The notes: a model not told the origin generated them from the letters alone. A DNA stretch of 64,000 nucleotides from Rhynchopus sp. YZ270_cl-10 (GCA_964035575.1 OZ037894.1:744001-808000); one strand, 5' to 3'; positions 41,401 through 48,303 are shown, counted from the stretch's first letter. Numbers and translations are program-made.

Positions 41401-42716
41401 AGAAGACCATTGAAAGCGTCTGCCACCGGAGGGATGAAGAGGAGAACGAAGAGTCGCAGCCGTACACACCATTGGACATCGAAAGCACCTTGGTGACGAC
41501 GGAAACATCGGCCTTCACTGAAGTAAATTATGAAGAAGTGCCTGAGGTGGAGGGAGGCGCGCCAAAGACGTTGCCGCCTCATTTGGTTGACAATAATATG
41601 GAGATTTTGTGTGTCTGTGAGGATTGTGTACAGCAGAATTCTAGTTTGATTATGGTAACGCAGTTGCGGGCGATTAAACGCTGGACATTGTATTTTGTCG
41701 CGTTTTGGACGATTTTGGTGAAGGAAACCGCGGCGTGGTTGCTATCTTCCTGGAACGTTATCGATCTGATCATGGCAACGCTGCTTGCGATCTGTGCTTA
41801 CCTCCGCATTAAAATCTTCAAACTCTCCAGCGATGAACTCTCTGACCAAGCCGTCGCAGGACCCGGCCCCATCTTTATCGAAGGATTTCTCAAAATCGCA
41901 CGGTCCTTCACAGATCTGCACCTCATTCTTGGCATTGTTCTGATGCTTTCATTTATTAAGGTGCTCCGATTGATTGTTATTGTCCCTAAAATGGGTCCAG
42001 TAATTCGTGCGATTATCCATACTGTGTGGCATCGTAAGGTGATTTTGTTCTTCATTTTGTATATCGAGGTGCTGGTAGCGTTTGTTCTGGGTCTATACGT
42101 TGCGTTTGGCGCGAAGCTGCAGTCGTATCATTCTATAGTGCAAAGCCTGTATTTGGTGCTTCGCATTGTGCTTGGTGACTACCCAGGGGTAGGTGGGTTT
42201 GATGATTTGCTCTCAGCACACTATGTGTTGGGCCCGCTGTTTTACATCTTCCTGATGATTTTTGGCCAGCTGTTGTTCTTGAACATCCTTATCGCGGTGG
42301 TAGGTGAGGTATACCAGAAGGCAGCGGAAGCGACAAATCGGGATTGGTCGAAACAGATCTCTTTGATGTACCAATACGAGGTCTGCCAGCGCGCCGACCC
42401 GCAAGAACAGCCCTTTGCGACCCTCTTTCAGGGCCTCCAACGGCGGAATAAATTACCCCTCTTCACTCTTGCGCAGGATAGTGAACGTGTTAAAAGTAAA
42501 CATGCACATCTTCTCCCCTGGGAAGTAGTAGGCCCCAGTACCGTGAGTGCGTATGCTAAACAGAGGCGAGACGAGCAGCTCTCTCTCTCGCAGGTGGAAA
42601 CCAGTTTGGATAAAAACAGCAAGCTGATTCTCTCCATGCTTCGCAGCCACCACGACGCGATTTCGCAAAGTGTCAGCCAAATTGAAGCGGAAGAGTCACA
42701 GAAGCAGTTGTTATAA
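29433..42716 (+). CDS. Giant polycystin/TRP-type cation channel with triplicated cytoplasmic units and ankyrin repeats
   Basis: The 4,427-residue protein from ATG 29433 (MPLIEKEGLFW; the frame opens earlier, at 29343) has three parts. Residues 1 to about 1,664 hold three units of about 560 residues: a divergent first half (shared TTRV.LT..PP.FY and FFS.LRSV) and a second half of about 265 residues identical in all three (SLTELCTGVC to DLTRIVQV). I do not recognise this module. From about 1,748 come ankyrin repeats (FTALHWAVVSGNDHAINRLL; GWTPLHMAVLLG), with more near 3,475-3,530. From about 3,590 follow a first membrane helix, a large outer domain with Cys and polycystin-like LIGAARVSVLRV...C, further helices interrupted by a long Glu/Asn-rich loop, and a pore LRIVLGDYPG near residue 4,246, whose GD matches the polycystin filter. 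It is thus a probable calcium-permeable channel. Cellular site unknown; cilium or endomembrane is a guess. Confidence 0.85.
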   Translation: MPLIEKEGLFWAVNDAASVDPLCEIAMHAAAFASMNIKHASGAVSTSQTFEGENGFFPHEKRLTTAFLTALQRSPERTEMIEGVPDVTLEVPLQSIDPTSNVTMGGENVDQTIFGSKRWEVKVKELQRLEGTTRIGLSSEMPPRFYAALMKITTALEHQEFFSLFRSVELFKLPRKEVSESMLATLEASLANANDDIKGLADTDLWERYVADTCIHTSLRGMDYVSNGNSNMHRSVLCIEQFLSHVISRPQEYGFKNRLHSLQTFSLSLTELCTGVCISQEGYYFVDGCGETMNQLCERTPDPVVFLSAPGLDFCTPSTTRLEMPKYFEEMDGTTDKTELKLRWKGFKEGGEQSIRKRVKNLYRVVLTSAKMQHARNPSMLPMGLGVFLYNVNKADHDGVREAYFRAQFELLTEEDWGFETYWLNPAQHRGFAEELLRKGIESGEFRFKCNVVLHNRDAKFLAVEMAKRCMRPAVLNPSDCVAVMQGLIGYFWELGRGDRYVGEEDFAATGTGILARCGISDVYTDLTRIVQVETDSLTNDTSCETHAGVSLVESSAVVLLKASSWTGSSIQALCTSANPFSQSDIMNATGRRFNAGSFDADRLFPVSMRPAATFLELLGRDANRYEVVEGVPHVSLLQSLAQQEGDKDLTLCAAEIAKYGDKPGVPTADIFGVKEFSISHEELHRLERTTRVLLTQDIPPQFYVELCRLTTDATHAKFFSYLRSVPLGVMSSECEWDSVVEFAKLRHQEGTEEVQKMEAEGGDDWDRYVSETSIVNSAQQMQYFLEREAGSSVQVSAAAWEALLSTIRECPRRHGFVSEEHLAYVFSLSLTELCTGVCISQEGYYFVDGCGETMNQLCERTPDPVVFLSAPGLDFCTPSTTRLEMPKYFEEMDGTTDKTELKLRWKGFKEGGEQSIRKRVKNLYRVVLTSAKMQHARNPSMLPMGLGVFLYNVNKADHDGVREAYFRAQFELLTEEDWGFETYWLNPAQHRGFAEELLRKGIESGEFRFKCNVVLHNRDAKFLAVEMAKRCMRPAVLNPSDCVAVMQGLIGYFWELGRGDRYVGEEDFAATGTGILARCGISDVYTDLTRIVQVETGLPVPAPETKKVAEVSQDGFAYYLYDSAAVNSGVHSIAQGTATFQYMNIRGEGKTHTYNPSSFLKEKQFNTNKRLTSVFLELLGRSTERELVVEGVPNVVLSRPLVVLHDSKVLTLDAASIERMSTPECPSGEELWGRKAFSINIGEVKRLERTTRVALTDIPPAFYARITQMATDAKYAEFFSILRSVPLRDMLDPGIWDGIVVQEEHRRDSAGVQVRQLKAEIAKKVADGEGRAVDDIEWDLYIEETAIRSATCVIAFLGDMGASSIGLQWDALLTDLRYDPCRYGFDTAAALEATLLLSLTELCTGVCISQEGYYFVDGCGETMNQLCERTPDPVVFLSAPGLDFCTPSTTRLEMPKYFEEMDGTTDKTELKLRWKGFKEGGEQSIRKRVKNLYRVVLTSAKMQHARNPSMLPMGLGVFLYNVNKADHDGVREAYFRAQFELLTEEDWGFETYWLNPAQHRGFAEELLRKGIESGEFRFKCNVVLHNRDAKFLAVEMAKRCMRPAVLNPSDCVAVMQGLIGYFWELGRGDRYVGEEDFAATGTGILARCGISDVYTDLTRIVQVTERIQQAKEDVGSDQSSDDNDEEDCADWVAFNEPLSLENIHSAVVHVGMLLRTELGLSVREELLEHIKTFCLHRPAIYTEKGMDGKTVQYLACASGDLELAKSFHQMGCTLCEQGNFFIDTPLHGAALHCHISVVVWLLSLGHPLNLLNKEGMSVFDSALCRTGFPDAKQKTEEQAQLCYKILQAAPTQAELSLSNAAAGPLSDDDTIRWGRQLRAGVHTDLHTAVISGDRPHLIETILRNAKQGDHVCQQLLDAPDPSKFTALHWAVVSGNDHAINRLLGATDASMRAKVDTEDRDGWTPLHMAVLLGRADVVSTLLMQNAERGKPFHMVRHVNFESAIWEDKADPSRYILRLHQQVVHHRKKDLIGPWTRTKEGHDIVLERSFSGTHTFKDGKTEDVVFKTLVKPAPGHQQGYRLLVCLTAGDAVSWWGVYDARTGLISKRCRGWTSTCHVNESGRCSVCGCRDVFPAGIRPSIELNRVTRGNQSPTALHAACTGAMLPLVHGAVASPCSGSVAEDIAILLLGSAGRLKNVRHKNFLLALDGNGNTAFSIVVRGLSVEYRTVKGAGFVRRFWGAEDTASLLASTSKDLNGLSAWEHNFKMEGCEQDWIELCQTSLEVCEQHIPAQLIISSKTSPQVSGVYDRMEFCGTNRWPEYRCLTSKHRTHTLKSDNQGRWAISKCSSHSSVVVAVSKPHGGMLPPYVRSWNSSDGSTADVEISHLEGTPTVPKEYEQLGWLMTLRNRCSDTIALCFIGALFGATHTSQASLLSLKSSWDYAVLNAAAMPGSKGDGDPRLIKESLSFHKAASKELLGSLTEDIDAEEEKGGETEHGQQRAFLEQTVALLSTSLHCAAIYGRRQTIRCLIGECSAEVDNEHLETAVVWERWDEAKELLDNIRSVHDVRSPFSVFSNGVAVDGRTHYDALPSLDEIKFCAENDVALPHAYRELLANHLNLLKRILSTDKNEKTMHKSSITWDAAPHKFQEILRYLLSVKYIDYAEVLKDPETRKSLNGFDFGSTPRSAELFLALSRVLSSQEVVSIVKNKGTKGLSAEWFTRGVTVAGVQIMSHDYCALRYPLHVLLVKTASPMVKEEISMTEEIIEFRKTCRLLLLECVRMVNTSAKHPRDNEDTIELACMVPRVVAYPLQVQVVPSAQGRFARKFFKKKKAKKAEETPGETNFSVPIPTTIMGGQRRSEDLNENQWCLLPIELAIELRLVDVLEQMLKGGVVTCESMLKGRNSSGDFIRFRGYRDIWFPRSAEYTEQPGGSAVELNWNRFSTQDGPPLLHRTLERLSVPIHSSNVDAMHESRVHKLPLESPQIPHLPPGLNEVISIFLPTEEREGDSDDKALRQMVIMLLKSSFKYKRDHFSKSVYVGEARSVEKAELVNTKKLHLPDSPTSAATTMNNAKTTDKSFSLGGVNIPSYPEDPIKAPPVQSSFTSAVTACKGKDNALNLAKVKSSRWMRSSLHKATIEPGGPDSEENIVEETDLTILLQHIGSCFDRAGVFAMGAKKWHEASLAAASAAVSGCLACIITAHVNSPFVVLMLLKAIAPQRKVQNEPELDVSDVILAKKKRLPAVTEFGLAKLLQRAPWVVHDSFPKIFEQILRSHPFLTANQLEKKMTSSSTPVYIERRHRWTRSLRHVLTSQNSKTVASYDLEAPGEQDQLKDDRLSLLHWLSLLNASTALRIMTIELGDAVMKQTKRKGTEPEPDDRMPFGDRETEGLSAGTHLAPTRKSKLGFTPLHYCAYSGSIDALTLLTEKAEQDCGDLGMKNLLNYQVRCICHHDLLWSQAADAAVHHVNILPTTGDTALMIASQFAHFHITQALLQAGASTHYRNHEQFDCHDIAIAMSFRAQCQMVGVSEVQALAIARAAEDDEEGEFAEGEDSDFGANDSQEAMVVINKQITTLNANDTIHKKLEGFAQKMACIAAMWYVLFLVLLVVVTFRITTYDSLTTEDRYWTAASVSNFIRGIRAEESRSELDSAVLPYINDFNTIGSLDDFKDWLKVALPGLLYNQTTTLNGACFENGLMGVYELIGAARVSVLRVEGRDCAREGLESECQSEDGLFFPKRCYPPYSRHAVNSTGVPDQTLNATWNTKDIYSFTSSTSYVQYDIGQGEVRDVAANDPEALHAVLEGDFLDPTVRLCSLLVSYYQPSVDIVVVGSFHVELLQSGLVVPSVEMVSMRVSDYEKWEGVNGFYAFLEASLLAFIVSFLLVEVIGTFDFVSRLTTRVYYLFKSIMAEKGASKEKVESPPEAPSPTHQQIVQRSSNNNNNNTNNSHNPLREDHPPKPTVKEEKKGVQFSSSAPIIDNYEPENNSSSCTPELRTQKTIESVCHRRDEEENEESQPYTPLDIESTLVTTETSAFTEVNYEEVPEVEGGAPKTLPPHLVDNNMEILCVCEDCVQQNSSLIMVTQLRAIKRWTLYFVAFWTILVKETAAWLLSSWNVIDLIMATLLAICAYLRIKIFKLSSDELSDQAVAGPGPIFIEGFLKIARSFTDLHLILGIVLMLSFIKVLRLIVIVPKMGPVIRAIIHTVWHRKVILFFILYIEVLVAFVLGLYVAFGAKLQSYHSIVQSLYLVLRIVLGDYPGVGGFDDLLSAHYVLGPLFYIFLMIFGQLLFLNILIAVVGEVYQKAAEATNRDWSKQISLMYQYEVCQRADPQEQPFATLFQGLQRRNKLPLFTLAQDSERVKSKHAHLLPWEVVGPSTVSAYAKQRRDEQLSLSQVETSLDKNSKLILSMLRSHHDAISQSVSQIEAEESQKQLL
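30225..31037 (+). repeat. Invariant coding block, unit 1
   Basis: The block encodes the shared module of the giant channel gene. It matches 31911-32723 and 33624-34423 at DNA level, with a few differences in the first 560 bases (all silent) and practically none in the last 200. Confidence 0.9.
31911..32723 (+). repeat. Invariant coding block, unit 2
   Basis: It is offset 1,686 bases (562 codons) from unit 1. It carries its own silent changes, such as CTGAAG for TTGAAG near 32140. Confidence 0.9.
33624..34423 (+). repeat. Invariant coding block, unit 3
   Basis: Identity begins six bases later and stops earlier (after ATTGTTCAGGT) than between units 1 and 2, so units 1 and 2 share slightly longer edges. 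An acidic linker (QSSDDNDEEDCADW) follows. Confidence 0.9.
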
Positions 42717-42930
42717 AAGCGGTTGAAAAAAAAAAAAAAATGAGGCTTTTCAGTTTTCATTTTGAATGTTGGGGGGAAAAACATCCTACGAAAGTTACTA
42801 CCAAAAAAAGTGATAATCGTTGAGGCAATCATCTTTTCCAAGTTTGAGGTCCTCTTTTTTTTTGTTTGCTCCCGTTTTGTTGTTATTTTTTTGTCAAAGT
42901 TTTACCAACGGTATATTGGTCACGTACCAA

Positions 42931-42967
42931 GGTACACTGTCATGAGAGGGATTTTGTATTTTAAGTC
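42931..42967 (+). repeat. Class B hairpin
   Basis: GGTACACTGTC, loop ATGAGAG, GGATTTTGTATTTTAAGTC. GTACC-AA-GGTAC upstream (42924-42935) forms a second small hairpin, as in the copy at 61651. Confidence 0.55.
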
Positions 42968-42974
42968 ATATTTT

Positions 42975-43018
42975 AAGGTGACTACGAGAGGCTTCGGGGC
43001 ATCTTATAAACTTTTCTT
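42975..43018 (+). repeat. Class C hairpin, short inner stem
   Basis: AAGGTGACT, exact loop ACGAGAG (42984-42990), GCTTCGGGGCATCTT, then ATAAACTTTTC. The left AAGC arm is deleted, leaving the outer GGTG/CATC pairing. Confidence 0.5.
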
Positions 43019-43149
43019 TCTTTTAGGTGCTTCATTTCATACTCCCCCCCTTGTCTTTGATAACAATTTGTAACCAATTGTGGGGTCATCTTTGCCATCT
43101 GTTTTCTGTTTCTCTCTCTCTCTTTGTCTTTTATTTCTTTATTTCTTCT

Positions 43150-43187
43150 GTGCCTGCGTCCGCTGATGAACGATGTGGTGTTTGCAC
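43150..43187 (+). repeat. Class D hairpin with GATGAACG loop
   Basis: GTGC-CT-GCGTC, loop with CTGATGAACGAT, then GTGGTGTTTGCAC and CTTCAACTTTCTC. The larger loop is shared with 59735-59775. Confidence 0.5.
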
Positions 43188-43828
43188 CTTCAACTTTCTC
43201 TTTCTTCTCAACCTCAGTTCTTTTAGGTGCCCTGCTGACACAGTTTGGCCAGTCGAGGGACCATAAATTACTTCCTTTAAAAACAGTTTCCCCCCCCCTT
43301 CCAAGCGGAAGTATCGGGCAATTTGTAATCCAGTAACTTCCACTTTCTTGTTTATAACTGCGACGTGGGTTCAGCCTTACAACCCTTTTTTTTTCCCAGT
43401 CAAACCTTCGTCCAGGCGTTTTGCACTATGTGTTTCCTTTTCGTGTTTAATGCAAAAAAAAAACCATCGAAACCGCCCATCCCCCTAACCCCTCTCCACC
43501 CCAGAAGCCTTCAAACATTGATCAATCCCAACACACCTTCCCCATAGTTTTCCTCCACCTTACCTAATGAAATCACACCCAGATATTTCAACCCTCAACC
43601 GGAGAATATCTCCTCTCATGAGAATATATCATCACCATGGTGTTCGCGACAAAACCCATCTCATATCTTTCCCATACCCCTCCCTACCCTGCCACCATAT
43701 CCCCCCCCGCAAGACAACCCCCCCGCTTCACCCCCTCCAGATTTTACTTTTTATACAAACATCTGTTTACTTTATTACCCTGTCCCCCTCTTCTCCTCTC
43801 TCCGTCCCTTCTCCCTTCTCTCCGTATA

Positions 43829-44401
43829 ATGGAAGCTAGACATACCTCGACGATGCTCCTCTGTCTTTCATTCCTCAGCTGGGCGTTGCTTTTGCTGGTG
43901 CTGATTGAACCGAAAAGTTTGTACAAATCTGGTGATGGAGGCTGTGGTGTCTTCCGTTGCGCACCAGGGGATGTTAACCCTGTGGAGTTAGAGGGGGAGC
44001 TGGGGAAGCGGTCGAATGCGTTGCAGAAGGCAGGGCTTGTTGCGATTGCGACGATGTCGGTGGCGGTGTTGGTGCACACAGCGCATTTCTTTGGGTGCAT
44101 GGAGAGGGTAGTACCGTTGATTGTCATGAAATGCGTTCATATTGTGCAGGTTGTGATGCTTCTGGTGTTTTTGTGCGTTTTAATGCTGATCTTTTCAGTA
44201 GAATTCGACTGTTACAACCCGGTTGATCTAAGCAAGTCTGCCTGTACATTGTTGGATACGTCCTCTCTGAATTACGGTGTCTTCGTGGTTGCGTCCTCTG
44301 CAGTAGTGGAAAGTGCGATAATCCTCCTGATCTCCCTGAGACTAAAAGAAACCAACCGGCTCCTCAACGCGACTGAGTTGAAACATATTGATCTCCTCTG
44401 A
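43829..44401 (+). CDS. Amastin-like four-helix membrane protein 3
   Basis: The 190-residue protein starts MEARHTSTMLLCLSFLSWAL after a strong C/T leader; the frame opens at 43637 but that part is leader-like. Loop one reads GGCGVFRC, the second helix ends VLVHTAHFFGC (the Q of the family motif is replaced), a PLIVMKCVHIVQ stretch matches the Y-x-K-x-x-H region, and helix four follows LNYGVFVVASSAVVESAI. It is the nearest relative of amastin-like 5: both begin MEA.....L and carry EP.S then GCGVF[KR]C. Confidence 0.65.
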   Translation: MEARHTSTMLLCLSFLSWALLLLVLIEPKSLYKSGDGGCGVFRCAPGDVNPVELEGELGKRSNALQKAGLVAIATMSVAVLVHTAHFFGCMERVVPLIVMKCVHIVQVVMLLVFLCVLMLIFSVEFDCYNPVDLSKSACTLLDTSSLNYGVFVVASSAVVESAIILLISLRLKETNRLLNATELKHIDLL

Positions 44402-44529
44402 ATTTTTGTCGAAGAAAGATAGATTAATCGGAGAATTGGAGAAAAAAGGGGGAAAAAATCCATCAGGAATTACTCAATAGACCACCGTTGGGTGAGGGGT
44501 TGTACCGCTAGTTGTCCAGAAAAAAAAAT

Positions 44530-44585
44530 TAGTAGAGACTCTAGGGTGGCTGCACATAATACAACCAAGTTTTCAAAAAAAAAAA
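44530..44585 (+). repeat. Class E element, copy 3
   Basis: AGTAGAGACTCTAGGGTGGC, TGCACATAATACAACCAAG, TTTTCAAAAAAA. The CTCTAGGGTGGCT middle is shared with the copy at 45945. Confidence 0.5.
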
Positions 44586-44920
44586 GCCCCCTCCCTTGGG
44601 GTGTTCGTGTGTGAAGGGCAAAAGCCGTTCACCTTTTTTTGTGAAAGAACTAAAAAAAAAAAAACGTCTCACTTCTCTTTTTGCAGAAGTCGCTCAAAGT
44701 ATACTTCTTCTCCCCCGCGTCCACTCCCCCCTTTTTTTTTAAAAATATATTTTGGTATGTTCTTTGTGAAATCAGGGTCTTCTTCTGAACAATTTTCCCC
44801 AAAAGGAAAAAACGAAAAATAATGTTGAAACAAACAAACAAAAAAATATTTTTGAAGACGCGTGTGGGGTGTGGTGGAGCGCCTCCTGTGTGCCTCCAAA
44901 GTTTTCAAAAAAAAACAAGA

Positions 44921-44980
44921 AAGTGGAGATTGCGCAACTGTGGCAACTACAGCACTCCCAACAATTTATCAAAAAAACAA
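44921..44980 (+). repeat. Class E element, copy 4
   Basis: AAGTGGAGATTGCGCAACTG, TGGCAACTACAGCACTCCCA, ACAATTTATCAAAAAAAC. Its middle is close to the copy at 11871 (GTGGCAACTACA). Confidence 0.5.
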
Positions 44981-45022
44981 GAACAAAAAAAATAAAATAA
45001 AACTGGGTGTGCTGTGAATATA

Positions 45023-45060
45023 GAGGCTCGATAACCATTCAGATGGTATAGGCGAGCCTC
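45023..45060 (+). repeat. Strong 38-base hairpin
   Basis: GAGGCTCG (45023-45030) pairs perfectly with CGAGCCTC (45053-45060), and ACCAT/ATGGT pair inside around loop TCAG. The next 80 bases stay GC-rich with further short stems (CCCTGGGCTGTAACCCTACA). It may be a structured RNA of unknown kind. Confidence 0.55.
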
Positions 45061-45944
45061 AGTGTGTTCCAGCTTGTAGTCGTCCACAGGCTCTCCCACC
45101 CGCACTCTACCTGACCGCCCTGGGCTGTAACCCTACAGGGGTTGAAGGAAGGTTGTGGGTGGGGGAAAGAAGAAGAAAGTAGTGTGCCCTTTGGCTTAGA
45201 TATGCCCTCTTTTGGCTTTGTATTTCAAGTGAACTTTTTTCTTTTTTCTTTTTTTCTTTTTTTTTTGAATCTAACAAAACAGTCCTATCCTCTTTTATGC
45301 TATCTATTTTTTTTTATTTCGTTTCTACCTTGGGAAGGCTCGTTTTTTTTTCCATTTATTGCTACCTTTTTCACAAAAAAAAACATTCACAAACAAAGTC
45401 ACAACGAGGCGGGGAGGAAAGAAACACATATCCACACCGGGGTCTGAATTTTTGTGAATTTATGTGAATCGCTAGTGAATTTTCCTGGGGAAAAAAAGAT
45501 CCCAAATCACCCTATTTGTAACAATAAATGGAAACACGAGCCTTCCCTTTGTTTATTCATCCCAAACTGTGTTTTGTTTTTTTGAACACACACACGCCCC
45601 TCTCTCCACCCCCACGACCATTGCTAAAGTACGTATTCAACTCCAAGGGCAACAAGACAGCGTCCCTTTTGAAGTGTTTTGTTTTATTGGCAATGTGTGC
45701 GTTAGGGGGGGTTTTTTTTTTTTGCTTTTCCCCCCCTTTTTTTTTGAGGCTTCTAAAAAGCAGGTCTCCTGTCTTTCACGCAAACAAATTATTTTGAAAA
45801 GCCTCATCGTACCTACCTTCCCGTTGCTAGCCTTTACCATCGGCAATTGAAAGATCTAAAAACACAACGGCGCCCAAAACAGACAAAAACCCCTTTGATT
45901 CCGACATTGTTTGAACGCAAAATGGTAAAAAAAAAAAAATAGTA

Positions 45945-46000
45945 ATAGTGGAGCACACTCTAGGGTGGCTACACACTAATACCAAATTTTCAAAAATCTG
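45945..46000 (+). repeat. Class E element, copy 5
   Basis: AATAGTGGAGCACACTCTAG, GGTGGCTACACACTAATACC, AAATTTTCAAAAATC. It lies about 25 bases before a class B composite element. Confidence 0.5.
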
Positions 46001-46022
46001 CCTTATTTTTTAGGCACATCGG

Positions 46023-46142
46023 AGTGTAAACCTCGAAATGGATGTACGACCGCATGGTTGGGGGGTCCACCCCCCCGGTACACCGGTCATGTACCAAAAA
46101 GTACACTGTCACGAAAAGGCTTTCATAATATTATTTCAAGTC
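46023..46142 (+). repeat. Class B composite element (full length)
   Basis: Leader TGTAAACCTCGAAATGGAT, hairpin GGGGGG-TCCA-CCCCCC, hairpin GGTACA...TGTACC, then GTACACTGTC, loop ACGAAAA, GGCTTTC...TTTCAAGTC, T run and CAG. Together with 4290 and 59497 it defines a unit of about 120 bases with a constant leader and tail and exchangeable stems. Confidence 0.6.
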
Positions 46143-46150
46143 TTTTTTTC

Positions 46151-46176
46151 AGGTGACTAAGCATGAGAGGCTTAGT
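46151..46176 (+). repeat. Class C hairpin right after a T-run/CAG
   Basis: TTTTTTTCAG is followed at once by GTGACTAAGC, loop ATGAGAG, GCTTAGTC. GACTAAGC pairs with GCTTAGTC over eight bases. Confidence 0.65.
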
Positions 46177-46206
46177 CTTGTTCAAAACATTAATAATAAT
46201 CTAATC

Positions 46207-46235
46207 AGACTAAGCACGAGAGGCTTAGGTTCACC
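46207..46235 (+). repeat. Class C hairpin, exact loop
   Basis: ACTAAGC, ACGAGAG (46216-46222), GCTTAGGTTCACCT, then GTGAGCCTTTTC and T-rich sequence. It is the second class C copy within 60 bases. Confidence 0.65.
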
Positions 46236-46528
46236 TGTGAGCCTTTTCTTTTTTTTCTTTTTGTTGGATATGCTTTCAAATTTTATTTGAAAGTATATGA
46301 ATTTGTTTTTATCCATTCCCCCCTCTCTATTTTCATCTTCAGATACATGGTGGAGCTGTTGCAAAAAGCGTCAACTCATACGGCCAACACCACAAAAATA
46401 GGGCCATTTTTTTTCTCTTTTTCTTTGTGAAATAGAAGGAGTGAATTTTGCTCTTTTTTTTTTTTGAATTATTTTTTTTGTCAGATTTGCGCCAGGCCTT
46501 TTGCTAACTTTGGGATTTTCCCCCTGAA

Positions 46529-46915
46529 TGGCATGATGGTCAAAAAAAAAAACAATTTCCTGGAAAAAAAGTACATTCCGAGCTTTCCCACCTGGTGAAA
46601 GCGGTCGTCGCGCGCTTCGCGCGCGCCTCCCTGCCAGCCACAGGGTGGACCCCTTAGACATTGTAAAATGGCACCGTAGGCAGGAAGAAAATGGCGTACA
46701 GCGCGAGCGAAGCGAGCGGAAATTTTTTTGAGGTATACCTCCGCGAGCGCAACGAGCAGAAAAATTTTAAGGTGCCATCATGCCATCTGGGGGGAAATCC
46801 CCAGGTGATGGATAGCGAAAGCCTTGCCCCACCACCCCCCGTGGCATGATGGTGGCATGATGGAAAAAAAAATAAAAAACGCCCAAAAACGTGGCATGAT
46901 GGCATGATGGTTAGC
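46529..46915. repeat. GC palindromes and GGCATGATGG repeats
   Basis: GCGCG-CTT-CGCGC near 46609-46624, then GCGAGCGAAGCGAGCGG and GCGAGCGCAACGAGC. TGGCATGATGG occurs at about 46529, 46852, 46862, 46892 and 46902, with the inverse CCATCATGCCATC near 46767. The texture is unlike the rest of the gap and resembles part of the right end of the window (62752-62774). Confidence 0.55.
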
Positions 46916-47782
46916 AAAAGGCCTGGATTTGCGCATCTCTTTTAAAAAAAAAAAATCTTCTTTCTTTTGCGGGATCTGTTAAGAAACGGATGTTTCCCTA
47001 GCTTCGTTTTTGTGTTGCTTCTGTGACAAGTCTTTCGCAGCATCTTTTTTTCTCTTTTTTTTGTTCAGCACTCAGAGAAAAAAATTGAGCATTTGGGGGG
47101 CAAACTGAGCACCAACAGGATTGGTCTGTATCTATTACAAAACTTTTTTTGTCTCCTTTTTTTTAGTCCGAAAAACCGGGGCCCAACGGGACATGGGTCA
47201 CAACTAACGTGACAACCCGAGGGCCAGTCGTCACACAAGTGTAGATTATTAGTTAAGTCAATGCACTAATATCCTCTGGCACCGTTTCTCTCCGAGGGGC
47301 GGCTTTTTGCCATTACAGAGAAACCCCACCATTTCCACTGCGACCTTTTCACACTCCTGGCAGGTGCCCGTTATGGTGTGGTGAAGCCGTCCCAGCACTT
47401 TTCTTCGAGGTGTTTTGTTTTGTTTTGTTTTGTTTTTTTATTATTATCAACAGTTTTCGGTGTCTTTGCGCTCGATAAATTGACACTTTTCAACGTTGTT
47501 TTCCCTCCTCCCCCTCCAAGGTTGACGAAACATGGGCGGTTTACGTTAAATCTTACCCCGTCTATCTTCTTTGGATCTCATTAAGACTGGCTAACTCGCC
47601 ACTATGCATTGTTATGGTCGGAAAAAATAATTAAAACCCCCCGGCTTCCGACCAACACCCGAAAAATAGTACCCCCCTTCCTTTAGTATTAAGATCAACA
47701 GATCTCTTGTGGGGGGTGAACTCCCTGCTGACAGTGTTATGTCTTCCCCAGGACCAATTTTTTCCCCCCCTATATATTTTTT

Positions 47783-47819
47783 AGTGCCTGCGTCCGAACG
47801 GTGTGAGGCGTATTGCACT
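47783..47819 (+). repeat. Class D hairpin
   Basis: TTTTTTAG precedes it. AGTGC-CT-GCGTC, loop CGAACGGTGTGA, GGCGT-ATT-GCACT, then TTTCGACTGTTC and a T run. One base is added in the right internal bulge. Confidence 0.6.
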
Positions 47820-48303
47820 TTTCGACTGTTCTTTTATTTTTTTTTGCAAAAGTGTGTTTTTGTAAGCGTACAACTAACAAACTCTCCCCCTATTTCGTTT
47901 CCCGTTTTTCCTGTGTGGGCGAAGATAGTTATTGACACCGTAGTATTTTCCCTCCCTTGCTCGTTGAAACGCCAGCTTTTTGTTTTTGTTTTTGTTTTTA
48001 TGAATCTAATTTTGTTTTGTGATCAAATTACTTGGCAGCAGAGGCAGGAAATGTCACTTTTCATAGGTAAACTGCGATGATTGTGGTCATCCCCGGTATT
48101 ATGGTCACACCAAGACACAGTTATGATTTTTTTCAACAGGTGTAGGGAGGTAGTGTGTGGAAGCGTCAACGCAACTTTCCTTTACAGTTGACAACAACGC
48201 CTCACGGAGAGATTTTTTGTTTTTTGTGTGTGGGTAAAAATCCATTCACAGCATAAACGTTTGTTCCCATTTTTTCGTGCACTGTCATGTGTCAATGAAG
48301 TGC

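Larger units (their letters stand above)
42717..43828. other. Intergenic region with B-C-D hairpins
   Basis: Class B (42931-42967), class C (42975-43018) and class D (43150-43187) stand in this order within 260 bases, separated by T-rich or C/T-rich sequence. After 43470 the DNA is C/A-rich, then pyrimidine-rich (43770-43826) before the next ATG. Confidence 0.6.

Noticed and set aside
43150-43187. Hammerhead ribozyme core (CTGATGA)
   Set aside because: The matching GAAAC and three-helix junction are absent.
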